Assembly: GCA_963841105.1 (NCBI GenBank)
Contig: CAWJCB010000009.1
Span: 186,001 to 250,000 of the forward strand
Direction: 5' to 3'
DNA from: VAZQ01 sp963841105
GTDB lineage: Bacteria; Pseudomonadota; Alphaproteobacteria; Rhizobiales; Xanthobacteraceae
Length of the DNA: 64,000 bases
Made by a program: the position numbers and the translations under genes. The stretch's first letter is position 1; each line of letters begins with the position of its first letter. Under the pieces are notes generated by a model that was not told the DNA's origin, did no database searches, and saw only the letters and a program-made list of their open reading frames with translations. Below, one piece after another: positions 17,046 to 25,995 of the stretch.

Positions 17046-18107
17046 CTAAGCGCGCAACTCAGGTACAAGCCGCACGCGGACCAGTCCGCGTCGCACGATA
17101 TCATAAAAGAAATCAGGCCTCTCCAGGATAGAGCCGGCGTACCATGCGGCAAGCTCAACGATTGTGAAGCTCAGAAGAACGATGGCCAAGGTGGCAAGGC
17201 TCCCCTGCGGCAGGACCGGCGTAATGGCCAAGATACCAATGATGATCGGCATATGAAGAACATAGAGTGTATAGGAGAAGCCGGCGAGCGAGTGGCACCT
17301 GGTCAGCACGGCTGATCCAGTCTCTCCCAATTTTCTGATCCAGGAAGAAACAAATACGGCAAAGATGATTTGGTAGAGCATTGCTGGAATTGTATCGGCA
17401 GCCTCAATTGCGAGCGAATTCCCAGTCGCGAGAGGAAGAATCATACCAACGACAAAAAGTATCGCCGATCCGGCAAAGCTGAACGGTTCCATGACCCGCA
17501 AGACACCCAGCGATGCCAACGCGCCGAAACCAAACCAGCAGAACGCGGCGAGCCCAAATGAGAGGAAAAAGGGCGCGCTGACAGCCAGCAGCAACGCAAA
17601 AGTTGCTGAGAAAATCGAGTGAAGTCGAGAAGACCCACTGAGCACGGCGTACGCTAAGAACCCCGTAATAACATAAGCGATAACTTCAAGGCGTAATGAC
17701 CACAAGGGACCATCAATCCTGGTGATCACATCGGAGCCGAGGTTGAGAAATGTGAAGGCCCGCGTCAGTTCGCCAACCACGGATGAGAAGGACATGGTTC
17801 CGGAGGGTCCGGTTACTGCAAAAACCGCCCAGGCCACTGCGATCGCAAGGATATAGGGGGGGTATATTCGAGCAATGCGGCGCATCCCAAACCGCAGCAA
17901 GCTGAACCCACCTCGGCTGCGCGCGTGCCTAACGGACGAGGTGATGACGAAGCCGCTCAGGCAGAAGAAGACGATGACTGCTGCGCGGGCCGGCCATCCG
18001 AAAATCTTGACGGCCGCCAACGTGGCGATCAAGTGTCCGATGAATACGACCTGGGCGCTGAGCCCGCGCAATCCATCTAAAGCACTCGAGTGCACGATTC
18101 GACTCAC
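17046..18107 (-). CDS. Acyltransferase family 3 membrane protein (second copy)
   Basis: The 353-residue protein is a multi-span inner-membrane O-acyltransferase. Its signature is L-D-G-L-R-G-L-S-A, then V-F-I-G-H-L with the conserved His, and F-F-C-L-S-G-F-V-I. Later W-S-L-R-L-E-V-I-A-Y is the second family motif, and L-Y-V-L-H-M-P lies near the end. It is only distantly like the copy at 10134, so it probably modifies a different position. Its ATG overlaps the TGA of the CapD-like gene by four bases, so the two are co-translated. It probably adds acetyl groups to the surface polysaccharide on the periplasmic face. Confidence 0.85.
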   Translation of the reverse strand: MSRIVHSSALDGLRGLSAQVVFIGHLIATLAAVKIFGWPARAAVIVFFCLSGFVITSSVRHARSRGGFSLLRFGMRRIARIYPPYILAIAVAWAVFAVTGPSGTMSFSSVVGELTRAFTFLNLGSDVITRIDGPLWSLRLEVIAYVITGFLAYAVLSGSSRLHSIFSATFALLLAVSAPFFLSFGLAAFCWFGFGALASLGVLRVMEPFSFAGSAILFVVGMILPLATGNSLAIEAADTIPAMLYQIIFAVFVSSWIRKLGETGSAVLTRCHSLAGFSYTLYVLHMPIIIGILAITPVLPQGSLATLAIVLLSFTIVELAAWYAGSILERPDFFYDIVRRGLVRVRLVPELRA

Positions 18108-20011
18108 GCCGCTTCCCCGCGAAAGTCCGGCACCGCGTCGCGCAGCACGGCGAAGATCACCGAACGGTCCTCGCGGCCCAAACCCTGCTCCAGCGCCGCG
18201 AGCCAGCCACGCATCGCCTCGAGCGACGGACTGACCGGCTTGGCGGCGACGATGCCTTCGATGCCGATCGGGGCGGTGGGCTCCTCGCGAGCGAACAGAA
18301 TCTCGTGCAGTCGTTCGCCTGGTCTGACTCCGGTATACGTGATGTCGATGTCGCGGCCGGGCTCAAGGCCCGAGAGCCGGATCATTCGCTCGGCGAGATC
18401 CACGATCCGCACCGGCCGTCCCATGTTGAGGACGTAGACCGCTACCCCGGAATGCTCGGGCGCGAGCGCGTGGCTTGCGGCCGTGACCACCAGGTCGCAC
18501 GCCTCGCGGATGGTCATGAAATAGCGCACCATGTCGGGGTGCGTGACCGTGAGCGGCCCGCCAGCTTCGATCTGCGCCTTGAACTTGGGAACCACCGAGC
18601 CGTTGGAGGCCAGCACATTGCCGAAACGCACCGCGATCAAACGCAGCGCCTGCGCGGCGCCTCTGCGTGCAAGGTCGCTGTCGAGCGCCTGACAATACAT
18701 TTCCGCAAAGCGCTTCGAGGCGCCCAACACCGACACCGGCTCAATGGCCTTGTCGGTCGAGATCATGACCATTGCCGTGGCGCCAGCCGCAACAGCGGCA
18801 TCGGCGACGTTGACCGAGCCGAAAACATTCGTTTTCACGCCCTCTCCCCAATCCGTCTCCAGGAGCGGCACATGCTTGAGGGCCGCGGCGTGAAAAACCA
18901 GATCGGGATGAAAATCCCGCAGCAGGCGGAAAATGCGGGCGCGATCGCGCACGTCAGCGAGCCGGCCTTCGATTTGGGCCGCCGATTGCTTGGTGGCGAG
19001 CGTCTCCAGGGCGGCGTGCAGCGCCGGCTCGGAATTCTCGATCAGCAGCACGCGCGCCGCGCCAAAGGTGAGCACGCGATCGCAAATCTCCGCTCCAATC
19101 GAGCCGCCACCCCCGGTCACGATCACCGATTTTCCTCTGACGAAGGCGTCGAGACGACGATAGTCGATCTTCACGCCAGGGCGAAGCAGCAAGTCCTCGA
19201 CATTCACCGGCGCAAGGCGCAGCGCCTCGCCGCCGTCCTCAAGCGATGGCAATCGGCTGGTGGCGAGCCCAAGCCGTCGCGCCCGCATCAGAATGGTTTC
19301 CGGCCGGGCATCCGGGGCCAGCGCGCTCGGCGTGAACACAAGCCGCATCACCCTGGTGCCGGAATTCCTTAAATCGTTGATCACCGCTTCCAGGTCATCA
19401 GGTTCGCCGAGCACCGAGATGCCGCGGATCGATTGGCCGCGGTCAGCCAAGGACGGCGACAGGATGCCGACGGGGCGGGTTTTTTTCACGGCTCCGCTCT
19501 CGATGGCGCGCACGAGCACTTCGGCATCGACAGCGGGGCCAACCACCAACGTCGGGGTCCAGTCGCTCTCCCTCGCGTGCATGCGCGTCCGGGTGTAACG
19601 GAAGTAGCGATAGGCGATGCGCGGGCCCGTGAGAAAGGCGATTTGCAGCATCCAGTAAAGGACGAGCGTTATCTTGCCGAAGAAGAACGTCCCGTAGATG
19701 TTCGGCGCGACCAGCACGTAATCGAGCGCCAAAAGGGTTGCCGTCAACACCGTGGCGGCGCGCACGATATTCAGCAAATCCGGCAGCGACGTGAAACGCC
19801 ACTTTGCCTTGTACAGCCCGGAGAAAACGTACACCATCGCGGCGAAGAGCAGGAACGGCGGAATCAGTATTTGCAGCAGCCGCCAGTGCGCGACGACGCC
19901 GGCTTCCTCGAAGCGAATGAAAAAGCTTGCAACCACCGCCAGCGCCGTGACCAGAAGGTCGTGGGCCAGGATAAGCCACATCCGTGGCGTGAACTTTGAA
20001 AGCCGGATCAT
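18104..20011 (-). CDS. CapD/WbpM-like membrane-bound nucleotide-sugar 4,6-dehydratase
   Basis: This 635-residue protein has four hydrophobic N-terminal helices (residues about 10-130), a CoA-binding-like middle domain, and a C-terminal short-chain dehydrogenase domain from about residue 280. The latter has I-V-T-G-G-G-G-S-I-G-A-E for NAD(P) and the variant catalytic strip M-I-S-T-D-K-A-I-E-P, with Thr/Asp-Lys in place of Tyr-x-x-x-Lys, as in WbpM and FlaA1. These enzymes turn UDP-GlcNAc into UDP-4-keto-6-deoxy sugars, the first step towards QuiNAc, FucNAc or bacillosamine. An ATG at 20009-20011 is used; a GTG nine codons upstream at 20038 is possible. It is divergent from the deacetylase gene and coupled to the acyltransferase after it. 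Confidence 0.85.
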   Translation of the reverse strand: MIRLSKFTPRMWLILAHDLLVTALAVVASFFIRFEEAGVVAHWRLLQILIPPFLLFAAMVYVFSGLYKAKWRFTSLPDLLNIVRAATVLTATLLALDYVLVAPNIYGTFFFGKITLVLYWMLQIAFLTGPRIAYRYFRYTRTRMHARESDWTPTLVVGPAVDAEVLVRAIESGAVKKTRPVGILSPSLADRGQSIRGISVLGEPDDLEAVINDLRNSGTRVMRLVFTPSALAPDARPETILMRARRLGLATSRLPSLEDGGEALRLAPVNVEDLLLRPGVKIDYRRLDAFVRGKSVIVTGGGGSIGAEICDRVLTFGAARVLLIENSEPALHAALETLATKQSAAQIEGRLADVRDRARIFRLLRDFHPDLVFHAAALKHVPLLETDWGEGVKTNVFGSVNVADAAVAAGATAMVMISTDKAIEPVSVLGASKRFAEMYCQALDSDLARRGAAQALRLIAVRFGNVLASNGSVVPKFKAQIEAGGPLTVTHPDMVRYFMTIREACDLVVTAASHALAPEHSGVAVYVLNMGRPVRIVDLAERMIRLSGLEPGRDIDITYTGVRPGERLHEILFAREEPTAPIGIEGIVAAKPVSPSLEAMRGWLAALEQGLGREDRSVIFAVLRDAVPDFRGEAA

Positions 20012-20090
20012 CCTTGGGATCAATTCAGAACGAGCCACCCGAGTTAAGCTGGCATTGCGCTACGATAGCGGATTGGGAAGACCGCGAGCC

Positions 20091-21047
20091 ATGTCTGGAA
20101 ATCTTGTCATTTCGCTCGATTTCGAGCTGTTGTGGGGAATGCGCGATGTTGCCACGCGCGCCTCCTATGGGGCAAACGTGCTGGGCGCACGCAAGGCAAT
20201 CCCCGCCATGCTGGAGCTCTTTCATCGGCGCTCGATCCGGGCGACATGGGCGATCGTGGGTTTCCTGTTGTGCGAATCCAAGGATGAGCTTCTGGCAAGC
20301 ATGCCGGCAATACAGCCGACCTATTCCAATCCCGCATTATCAACATATAGCTATCTCGATGAGGTCGGAGCGGACGAGCGCACCGACCCATATAATTTCG
20401 GCGCCAGTCTTGCCCGACTGATCGCGGCATGTCCGGGACAGGAGATCGGCACGCACACTTTCTCCCATTACTATTGCCTGGAGAGCGGCCAAACGCTCGA
20501 CCAATTCAAGGCCGATCTCAAATGTGCGATCCACCAGCTCGGGAAATGGGGCGTTGCCTGCCGGTCGATCGTGTTTCCCCGCAACCAGTATGCAGAGCCT
20601 TATCTTCTCGCCTGTCGCGACGCCGGGATCACCCATTTCCGCGGCAAGGAGCGAATTTTCCTGTTCGGTCCCAAGGCACGCGAGACGGCGCGCGAGACGA
20701 AGCTCCTGCGCCTCTGCCGTCTGGCGGACGCTTATATCAATCTTTCCGGCGCGAATACTCCCCCGCCTGTGCAGGCATCCGGCCCATTGGTGAATGTCCC
20801 CTCCAGCCGGTTCCTGCGGCCTTATCATCCTCGTCTTGCGGCACTGGACGGCCTGCGCATGCGGCGGATCACACGCGCAATGCGGAGGGCGGCCGAGACT
20901 GGCGGCACCTTTCACCTGTGGTGGCATCCGCATAACTTCGGGCTGGACCTTGACGCCAACATGGCCTTTCTCACGCGGATCATCGATTGCTATGAACGGC
21001 TGGCGGACGAGCTGGGCATGCAGAGCAAAGCAATGTCGGAGCTTTGA
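20091..21047 (+). CDS. Polysaccharide deacetylase (NodB-fold) family protein
   Basis: The 318-residue protein has the NodB carbohydrate-esterase-4 fold. The first motif is V-I-S-L-D-F-E-L-L-W-G, with the catalytic Asp in S-L-D-F-E. The metal-binding His pair is in I-G-T-H-T-F-S-H, and a late motif is F-H-L-W-W-H-P-H-N. The R-A-T-W-A-I-V-G-F-L strand is also typical. Such enzymes remove N- or O-acetyl groups from polysaccharide with a metal cofactor. No signal peptide is visible, so it may act on lipid-linked intermediates in the cytoplasm. The ATG at 20091 starts exactly at the conserved domain. It begins 79 bp from the divergent CapD-like gene, and its stop is three bases from the next methyltransferase start. 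Confidence 0.8.
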   Translation: MSGNLVISLDFELLWGMRDVATRASYGANVLGARKAIPAMLELFHRRSIRATWAIVGFLLCESKDELLASMPAIQPTYSNPALSTYSYLDEVGADERTDPYNFGASLARLIAACPGQEIGTHTFSHYYCLESGQTLDQFKADLKCAIHQLGKWGVACRSIVFPRNQYAEPYLLACRDAGITHFRGKERIFLFGPKARETARETKLLRLCRLADAYINLSGANTPPPVQASGPLVNVPSSRFLRPYHPRLAALDGLRMRRITRAMRRAAETGGTFHLWWHPHNFGLDLDANMAFLTRIIDCYERLADELGMQSKAMSEL

Positions 21048-21049
21048 TC

Positions 21050-21844
21050 GTGAATAGAAGCTCGCACGCGGATTGGACCCGCCGAAGGGCCGTCGAAATC
21101 CACGACGAAACCGCCGCGACATTTTCCGCCGAATATGCCGGCGAGAGCATATTCGACTCTCCCTTTCGCTACGGCCGGCATCTCGTCGATCGCGCATGGG
21201 AGGGTTGCGTCTCGCGGCTGCCTGCACGCGCCAATTGCCTGGACGTCGGATGTGGCGTGGGCGCGCACATGGCCCGCCTGATCGCGCGCGGTTTTGCGGT
21301 GCAAGGGATCGAGCCGAGCGCCGAGATGCGCGCCCTGGCGGTCATGAAGGCGCCAAGGGATCTCGTGTCCGACGGTTCGGTGCTACAACTGCCGCAACCT
21401 GATGCTTCGCTGGATTTTGTCTATGCAATCGAGGTTTTCCGATATTTGGATCGCCGCGATAATGCTCTTGGCCACAAGGAAATAGCCAGGGCGCTAAGGC
21501 GTGGCGGCATCTATTTCGGCACTTATGTGAACAGCTGGGCGCTTGACGGCTTTCATCAGCTTTCTCTGCTGCGCAAGCTTGCTGCGCGGACCACCGGAAC
21601 GCCGTTGCGCTATCACGTCGAGTTCGAGACGCCATCGTCCATTTCCGCGAAATTGCGAGAAGCGGGTTTCTCCGAAGTCAACGTGCATGGCGCCATGTGG
21701 GCGCCGCTGCGGATTTTGCACAAATTCTCACAACCCCTCGCCACCGCGGTGTCGAGCCGCACCATGCCGCATGAAGAATGGCTATCCGACAGCCGTCTCA
21801 TGCGCCCGTTTGCCGCCCACCTGATCGCGATCGGTCGCCGGTAG
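21050..21844 (+). CDS. Class I SAM-dependent methyltransferase
   Basis: The protein of about 264 residues has the SAM-binding glycine loop C-L-D-V-G-C-G-V-G-A-H-M, an acidic G-I-E-P-S, and a Y-A-I-E-V-F-R-Y-L strand end. It is a Methyltransf_11-type enzyme. The deacetylase gene ends two bases before the GTG chosen as start, so the pair is probably one operon; a TTG at 21044 would overlap that stop. A role in methylating the same polysaccharide unit that is deacetylated is plausible but unproven. Confidence 0.75.
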   Translation: MNRSSHADWTRRRAVEIHDETAATFSAEYAGESIFDSPFRYGRHLVDRAWEGCVSRLPARANCLDVGCGVGAHMARLIARGFAVQGIEPSAEMRALAVMKAPRDLVSDGSVLQLPQPDASLDFVYAIEVFRYLDRRDNALGHKEIARALRRGGIYFGTYVNSWALDGFHQLSLLRKLAARTTGTPLRYHVEFETPSSISAKLREAGFSEVNVHGAMWAPLRILHKFSQPLATAVSSRTMPHEEWLSDSRLMRPFAAHLIAIGRR

Positions 21845-21878
21845 AGTGCGTTTCGGACGTTTCGCCGAAGTCAGAAAT

Positions 21879-21958
21879 GTAGCCCGGATTAGCGTAGCGA
21901 TATCCGGGTTCTGCCCCCGTAAAGAACCCCGCATGTCGCTGACGCTCATGCGGGCTAC
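21879..21958. repeat. Palindromic repeat, gtagcccggatt family
   Basis: Begins gtagcccggattagcg and ends catgcgggctac, with inner blocks gatatccgggttc and gaaccccgcatg. It is a divergent relative of the element at 7145-7228 and sits between the converging methyltransferase and O-antigen ligase genes, a typical position for such hairpins. Confidence 0.7.
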
Positions 21959-21962
21959 AAAC

Positions 21963-23240
21963 TCAACTGAGGGTTTTCCGGTGCAGCACGCTGCCGCCGA
22001 GGACGCCCACACCCACGACATAAAGCCAACCTTGAGAAAAATCGAACAGGTGCGAGTTGAACAGGCACGCGACGATATTCTGCACCACAACGACGAGGCC
22101 GAACCAGGCGAGCAGCGAAAGGTCGCGAAACAGCGCGAGATGCGCAACCCACATCGCGAGAAGAAGGATGGCGCCGAGAAGGCCGAGATCGATCGCGACC
22201 ACAAGAATCTGGTTGTGAGGGTTGGTGGTGATGGTCATCGGGTTCGTCTCGGCCGTAGCAGCGCGCCGGAACAGCTCCGGAATGGAGCCGGTTCCGTGGC
22301 CGAGCGCCGGCGCTTGCGAAATGAAGGCAAGCGACGTTCGCCAGTATCCGAGCCGCAATCCCACCGTCGTGCTGGTGTCGCTCGGATCGTGCAATTGGGC
22401 GCCTGCGATTGCGGGCGCCACCCTTTCGCGCAGATAGGGGGATGACATCCATGCTCCAAATGCGAGCGCGGCCGCGATCGCAACGGCGCCAAGCGCGCCG
22501 ATCCAGCCAAACTTTCGCAAGGCAAAGACCACGACAAGCACCGCCATCGCCACCAGCGTGGTGCGCGCCGTCTGCACGTAGAGAAGATTGCCGATAAATC
22601 CAGCAGCGAGAACGACAAGCCCGAGCGCAAGTCGCACCCGGCTGCGCCACACCTCGACTGCCTGCCCGATGAGACCGAATGCACAGATGGCAAACAGCTC
22701 GCTTTGCAGGATGTAGTCCTTGACCGGCACGCCCACATCCAACTTGCCGCGCCAGGTAAGGCCTGGGATCAGAGCCAGCCCCCACGAGAGCACGAGCAGT
22801 GCGACGCAGGAGACGAGAAGCCCGAGCAAGACAAAATCCGCGCGCCCCGTCCGGCGGAACCGCGCCAGCAGCAAAGGGATGACCAGGAGCTTGTGAAAGC
22901 CGCTGAGGCCGCCGATGCGATCGCTCCAGCTCACGCCCGCCCAAAGCATCCCGATTGCGCCCAGCACCCACAACGCCACGGGCAGACCGCCCGCGGGCGA
23001 CATCATCTCTCGCCTGACCTGCTCGAAATCGAGCAGCGGGATGAGGGTGATCAGCCATAATCCAAGCAGGATGCCGGTCGCTGACGTTGACCAGGGCAAA
23101 GAGACCGCGACTGCCGCCGCGAGTCCATCCGAAAGCCGCTCCCAACGGTCGAGAGCGGCCCAGGAGCGCAGGCGCATGCGCAGAGAGCCAAGGTCAGGCT
23201 TGGGCGCAGCGTATGTTTCCATTTCGGTTATGTTTTCCAC
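21963..23240 (-). CDS. waaL: O-antigen ligase family protein
   Basis: This 425-residue protein has about 11-12 membrane helices and a large periplasmic loop before the last third, as in WaaL. The loop carries the Wzy_C-type pattern G-H-G-T-G-S-I-P-E-L and T-N-P-H-N-Q-I-L-V-V-A-I-D-L-G-L-L-G; the His in P-H-N is the conserved ligase residue. WaaL transfers the finished O-polysaccharide from undecaprenyl pyrophosphate to lipid A-core in the periplasm. It could instead be a Wzy polymerase, which shares the fold. Its place between O-antigen genes and the heptose core genes suits a ligase. An 1191-bp open frame on the same strand is only its shadow. Confidence 0.8.
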   Translation of the reverse strand: MENITEMETYAAPKPDLGSLRMRLRSWAALDRWERLSDGLAAAVAVSLPWSTSATGILLGLWLITLIPLLDFEQVRREMMSPAGGLPVALWVLGAIGMLWAGVSWSDRIGGLSGFHKLLVIPLLLARFRRTGRADFVLLGLLVSCVALLVLSWGLALIPGLTWRGKLDVGVPVKDYILQSELFAICAFGLIGQAVEVWRSRVRLALGLVVLAAGFIGNLLYVQTARTTLVAMAVLVVVFALRKFGWIGALGAVAIAAALAFGAWMSSPYLRERVAPAIAGAQLHDPSDTSTTVGLRLGYWRTSLAFISQAPALGHGTGSIPELFRRAATAETNPMTITTNPHNQILVVAIDLGLLGAILLLAMWVAHLALFRDLSLLAWFGLVVVVQNIVACLFNSHLFDFSQGWLYVVGVGVLGGSVLHRKTLS

Positions 23241-23398
23241 GAAACCACGCAGCCCAAAAGTCGATCATGCCCTGGCAGAGGTCGCTGATTTTTTGCCGTG
23301 TTCTCTGATATACGTCCTGATTGCGGCTTCGTCTCGTCGGACGGCCCCTTGAAATTCCTCCAACGCAGAAGCGCTTTCGCGGGAAAGGCAAGCAGGTT

Positions 23399-23797
23399 GT
23401 GCGTCTCTTTGTGCTCACCCTCACCATCAGCCTGGGTGGCTGTGCCGCGGGTCACATTGTTGACAGCTTGCCTGATGCTCCCCGGCCAGAGGACCTTTCC
23501 GAGCCGAACTATCGGCAGATTGTCGCGGACAATATCGGAAGTCTTTTTGCAAATCCGGCAGAGCTAGGGGTGCTTGCAATTTCCGGGGTGCGGACGGTCA
23601 ACCATCTTCGGGGAAATGCCTGGCTCACGTGTCTTAGAATACATGCTGACAGTGCGCCACAGGAATACGCCGTTTTCATTATGGGCGATAAAATCATCGA
23701 CTCCCGCACTGGCGTCGTAATGGACCATTGCAAGCAGCAGACTTACGAGAGCTTCGACGTTTCCAGCTTCGTCCAACGCAAGAAAGCCGGCCGCTGA
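23399..23797 (+). CDS. Small putative lipoprotein
   Basis: From a GTG at 23399 the product is 132 residues. It starts with a short hydrophobic signal and a lipobox, S-L-G-G-C-A near residue 15, so it should be lipid-anchored in the envelope. The mature part has no domain I recognise; it has a F-I-M-G-D-K-I-I-D-S-R-T-G segment and ends in a basic tail. A frame open upstream to 23321 would put the signal 26 residues inside the protein, which is less likely. Its end overlaps the end of the converging heptosyltransferase by 55 bp. Confidence 0.6.
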   Translation: MRLFVLTLTISLGGCAAGHIVDSLPDAPRPEDLSEPNYRQIVADNIGSLFANPAELGVLAISGVRTVNHLRGNAWLTCLRIHADSAPQEYAVFIMGDKIIDSRTGVVMDHCKQQTYESFDVSSFVQRKKAGR

Positions 23798-24921
23798 TCG
23801 TGTGACATCGCGCGGTTTGGCGCTCCAGGCCTGGACAAGGCATCGTCAACTGCGGCCAGGACCTGGCCGACCGACAACTCGTCGAGACACCGGCTATAGC
23901 TCGCCAAGTGGCCTTCGCAGCCGAGCTTCTCGCAGGGGAGACACGGGAGCGGATTCTGCACCACCCAAACGTTGCCGCGACGTTGAATGGTGCCGGCATG
24001 ATCCCAGGGCGGATCGAGACCGCCGACCGGCCAGGGCCCGATCAGGCGCGGGCTGGTCGGGCCATAGAGCGCGATCGTGGGGCAGCCAGCTGCCGCAGCC
24101 AAATGCGTCGTGGATGTATCCGGCCCGACATAGACGGCAGCTCCCTTGAGCAATGCGCAAAGCTCCGCCCAAGAGAGGCGAGCTCTGGTGACGGGCACCC
24201 CGTGCGCAGCCCACACCTTGTCGGCCCACACCTGGTCGGCCCAGACCTGGTCGAGATAGGCGCGCTCGGCCGGGTCCGGTCCCTCGGTCGCGATAATCGC
24301 GAGCCCGCGCTCGACCAGGCCTTGGGCCAACTCGCGCCATGCCTTATCGGTCCATCGCTTGTACTGATAGAAGGGATTGGCATGCAGCACAGCGTAGGGT
24401 GCCTTCGCCGAACAGGCTGGGGTGGCACGATCGTCTGGACATACGATCTCGCCAGTGCAGTCAAGGCCAAGCGCCTCGGCAAGCCTCTTTAATTGCGTGA
24501 CCCGATGCGTATCCGGCTCCGGCACGATTGCAACGTGATGAGCAAAGCGCTTCCAGCCGGCGCCCCTCGTTCCTGCTGCCGGCACCAGCCCTACCCGGCG
24601 CCGTCCGGCGATGAGGCTGAAGAATGTCGGCCGATCCCCGGGCTGCGTGCACACCACGAGGTCATAGCGGCGAAACAGGTTGCGCACCAAGGCGAGCGTC
24701 TCACCCATGGACGGACGCTCGGTCATGGTATGCACTTTGTCTATGTCGGGATTGCCATGCAGGATGGCATCGCTGCCGCGAAATACGAGGATATCCACTC
24801 GCGCATCATGAAAGCCCCGCCGAATGCTGCGGATAAGGGGCGTCGTGAGCAACACGTCGCCGAGCCGGCGGAGCGTGATGATCAGGATGCGCGGCCGGGC
24901 CGGAAGTTCAAGGCTCGTCAT
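23743..24921 (-). CDS. LPS heptosyltransferase family 9 (WaaQ/RfaQ-like)
   Basis: The 392-residue protein is a GT9 heptosyltransferase. It starts I-L-I-I-T-L-R-R-L-G-D-V-L-L-T-T-P and has the C-terminal donor site with G-P-D-T-S-T-T-H-L-A-A-A-A-G-C-P and L-Y-G-P-T-S-P. This is the WaaQ type, adding a third heptose to the LPS core with ADP-heptose. A run of three five-residue units (D-Q-V-W-A, D-Q-V-W-A, D-K-V-W-A) near residue 230 comes from a 15-bp tandem repeat. The last 25 residues after the C-P-C-E-K-L-G-C segment and helix look untypical and overlap the converging lipoprotein gene. ATG 24921 has aggga ten bases upstream; an ATG at 24945 lacks one. Confidence 0.85.
   Translation of the reverse strand: MTSLELPARPRILIITLRRLGDVLLTTPLIRSIRRGFHDARVDILVFRGSDAILHGNPDIDKVHTMTERPSMGETLALVRNLFRRYDLVVCTQPGDRPTFFSLIAGRRRVGLVPAAGTRGAGWKRFAHHVAIVPEPDTHRVTQLKRLAEALGLDCTGEIVCPDDRATPACSAKAPYAVLHANPFYQYKRWTDKAWRELAQGLVERGLAIIATEGPDPAERAYLDQVWADQVWADKVWAAHGVPVTRARLSWAELCALLKGAAVYVGPDTSTTHLAAAAGCPTIALYGPTSPRLIGPWPVGGLDPPWDHAGTIQRRGNVWVVQNPLPCLPCEKLGCEGHLASYSRCLDELSVGQVLAAVDDALSRPGAPNRAMSHDQRPAFLRWTKLETSKLS
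24210..24254. repeat. 15-bp tandem repeat, three units, in a heptosyltransferase gene
   Basis: Units start at 24210, 24225 and 24240, each close to cccacacctggtcgg with one to three differences. Being a multiple of three they add or remove five residues without a frameshift, so copy number could vary between strains. Confidence 0.85.
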
Positions 24922-24981
24922 CGCAGCTTTTCCCTGACGCGGCATTCTAAGCTAGAAACATCCATGTCGATATAGCGCCTT

Positions 24982-25839
24982 TCAAGGCCGGATTTGCGCA
25001 CGCCAGTTGATTGCATCACGGTCAAAATCTGCCAGCAACGACAACCCCTGTCGTGCGCGCGTTTGTTTGCTGTTCAGAACCGCCGCAAGCAACGCATCAT
25101 TGGCCGGCAGCTCCGTCCGGTCCGCCGCCGGATGCCAGAGATGAACGACGGCCGTTGCAAAGCGGCCATCCTTGCGACGCACCCCCGAATTGATGAGCCG
25201 AATCAATAAATCCGAATCTTCTCGCCCCCAGCCGCTGTAACTCGCATCAAAACCATCGACCTTGTCCAGATCTGACCTCCAAATCGCGAGGTTGCAGGAG
25301 CGTGCTCCGCGCCAGTGCCTTGGCGTCAGCTTGCGCAATGGCCCGAGGGGAAGCTTGAGCGTCGCGGCCACGCGATTGACGCCGCCGCTCAGGCGCTGTC
25401 GGAACCATTCCCCTGCCGCCCAAGTCTGCGGCTGCAAGCCGACGCGCAGGACGGCATCCGTGGTTGCCGGCGAGAGCAGCACGCGATTGCCGGTGACGAA
25501 CCATCCGCGCTGCGCCAGCTTGCGATGGGTCGCGATGAACTCGGATCGCACAATGCAGTCGCCGTCGAGAAATATGCAGTATTCGCCCCGGCTGACGAGA
25601 ATGGCGCGGTTGCGCATCTCAGCGGCACGGAACCCATGGTGCGGCTGCCAGACGTGATGCAGCGCGACGCCCAGTCTGGATCGCCAATGCTCCACTACCG
25701 CACCTGTCGCGGGGCTCGATCCATCATCCGCGATCACCACTTCGAATGCGCGGTCGGTCTGGCACGCCAAAGCTGCGAGAACCGCCTGCAATGCATCAGG
25801 GCGGTTATAAGTGGTCACGATGAGCGAGATGAGATCGGC
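24982..25839 (-). CDS. Family 2 glycosyltransferase
   Basis: The 285-residue protein is a GT-A enzyme. It begins I-S-L-I-V-T-T-Y-N-R-P-D-A-L and has V-I-A-D-D-G-S-S for the nucleotide, the metal-binding I-F-L-D-G-D-C-I, and in the C-terminal half G-F-D-A-S-Y-S-G-W-G-R-E-D-S-D-L. That last strip is the acceptor-site pattern of the galactosyltransferase-like subfamily. A TTG at 25839 is chosen because gggag lies nine bases before it and the conserved strand follows at once; the frame is open to a GTG at 25878. It sits among LPS core genes and probably adds a core hexose. It diverges from the next glycosyltransferase. Confidence 0.8.
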   Translation of the reverse strand, partial: ADLISLIVTTYNRPDALQAVLAALACQTDRAFEVVIADDGSSPATGAVVEHWRSRLGVALHHVWQPHHGFRAAEMRNRAILVSRGEYCIFLDGDCIVRSEFIATHRKLAQRGWFVTGNRVLLSPATTDAVLRVGLQPQTWAAGEWFRQRLSGGVNRVAATLKLPLGPLRKLTPRHWRGARSCNLAIWRSDLDKVDGFDASYSGWGREDSDLLIRLINSGVRRKDGRFATAVVHLWHPAADRTELPANDALLAAVLNSKQTRARQGLSLLADFDRDAINWRAQIRP

Positions 25840-25995
25840 CAATTCGTACAGCTCCCACGACGCTTGCGATCGCCGCACGACTTGCCGGATATCGCCAAGC
25901 CGTCATGGTCGTGCGCCGCGATGTTTCCCGTGCTCTCCATGCCGGGTCGCGGGTGTGATAGCGTGCGCTGCGATCAGGCTCAATGACGAGAACAG

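Noticed and set aside
21955..23145. 396-codon open frame on the same strand as the O-antigen ligase
   Set aside because: It is the ligase gene read in another frame; no membrane helices or motifs, very Arg/Ala/Gly-rich.
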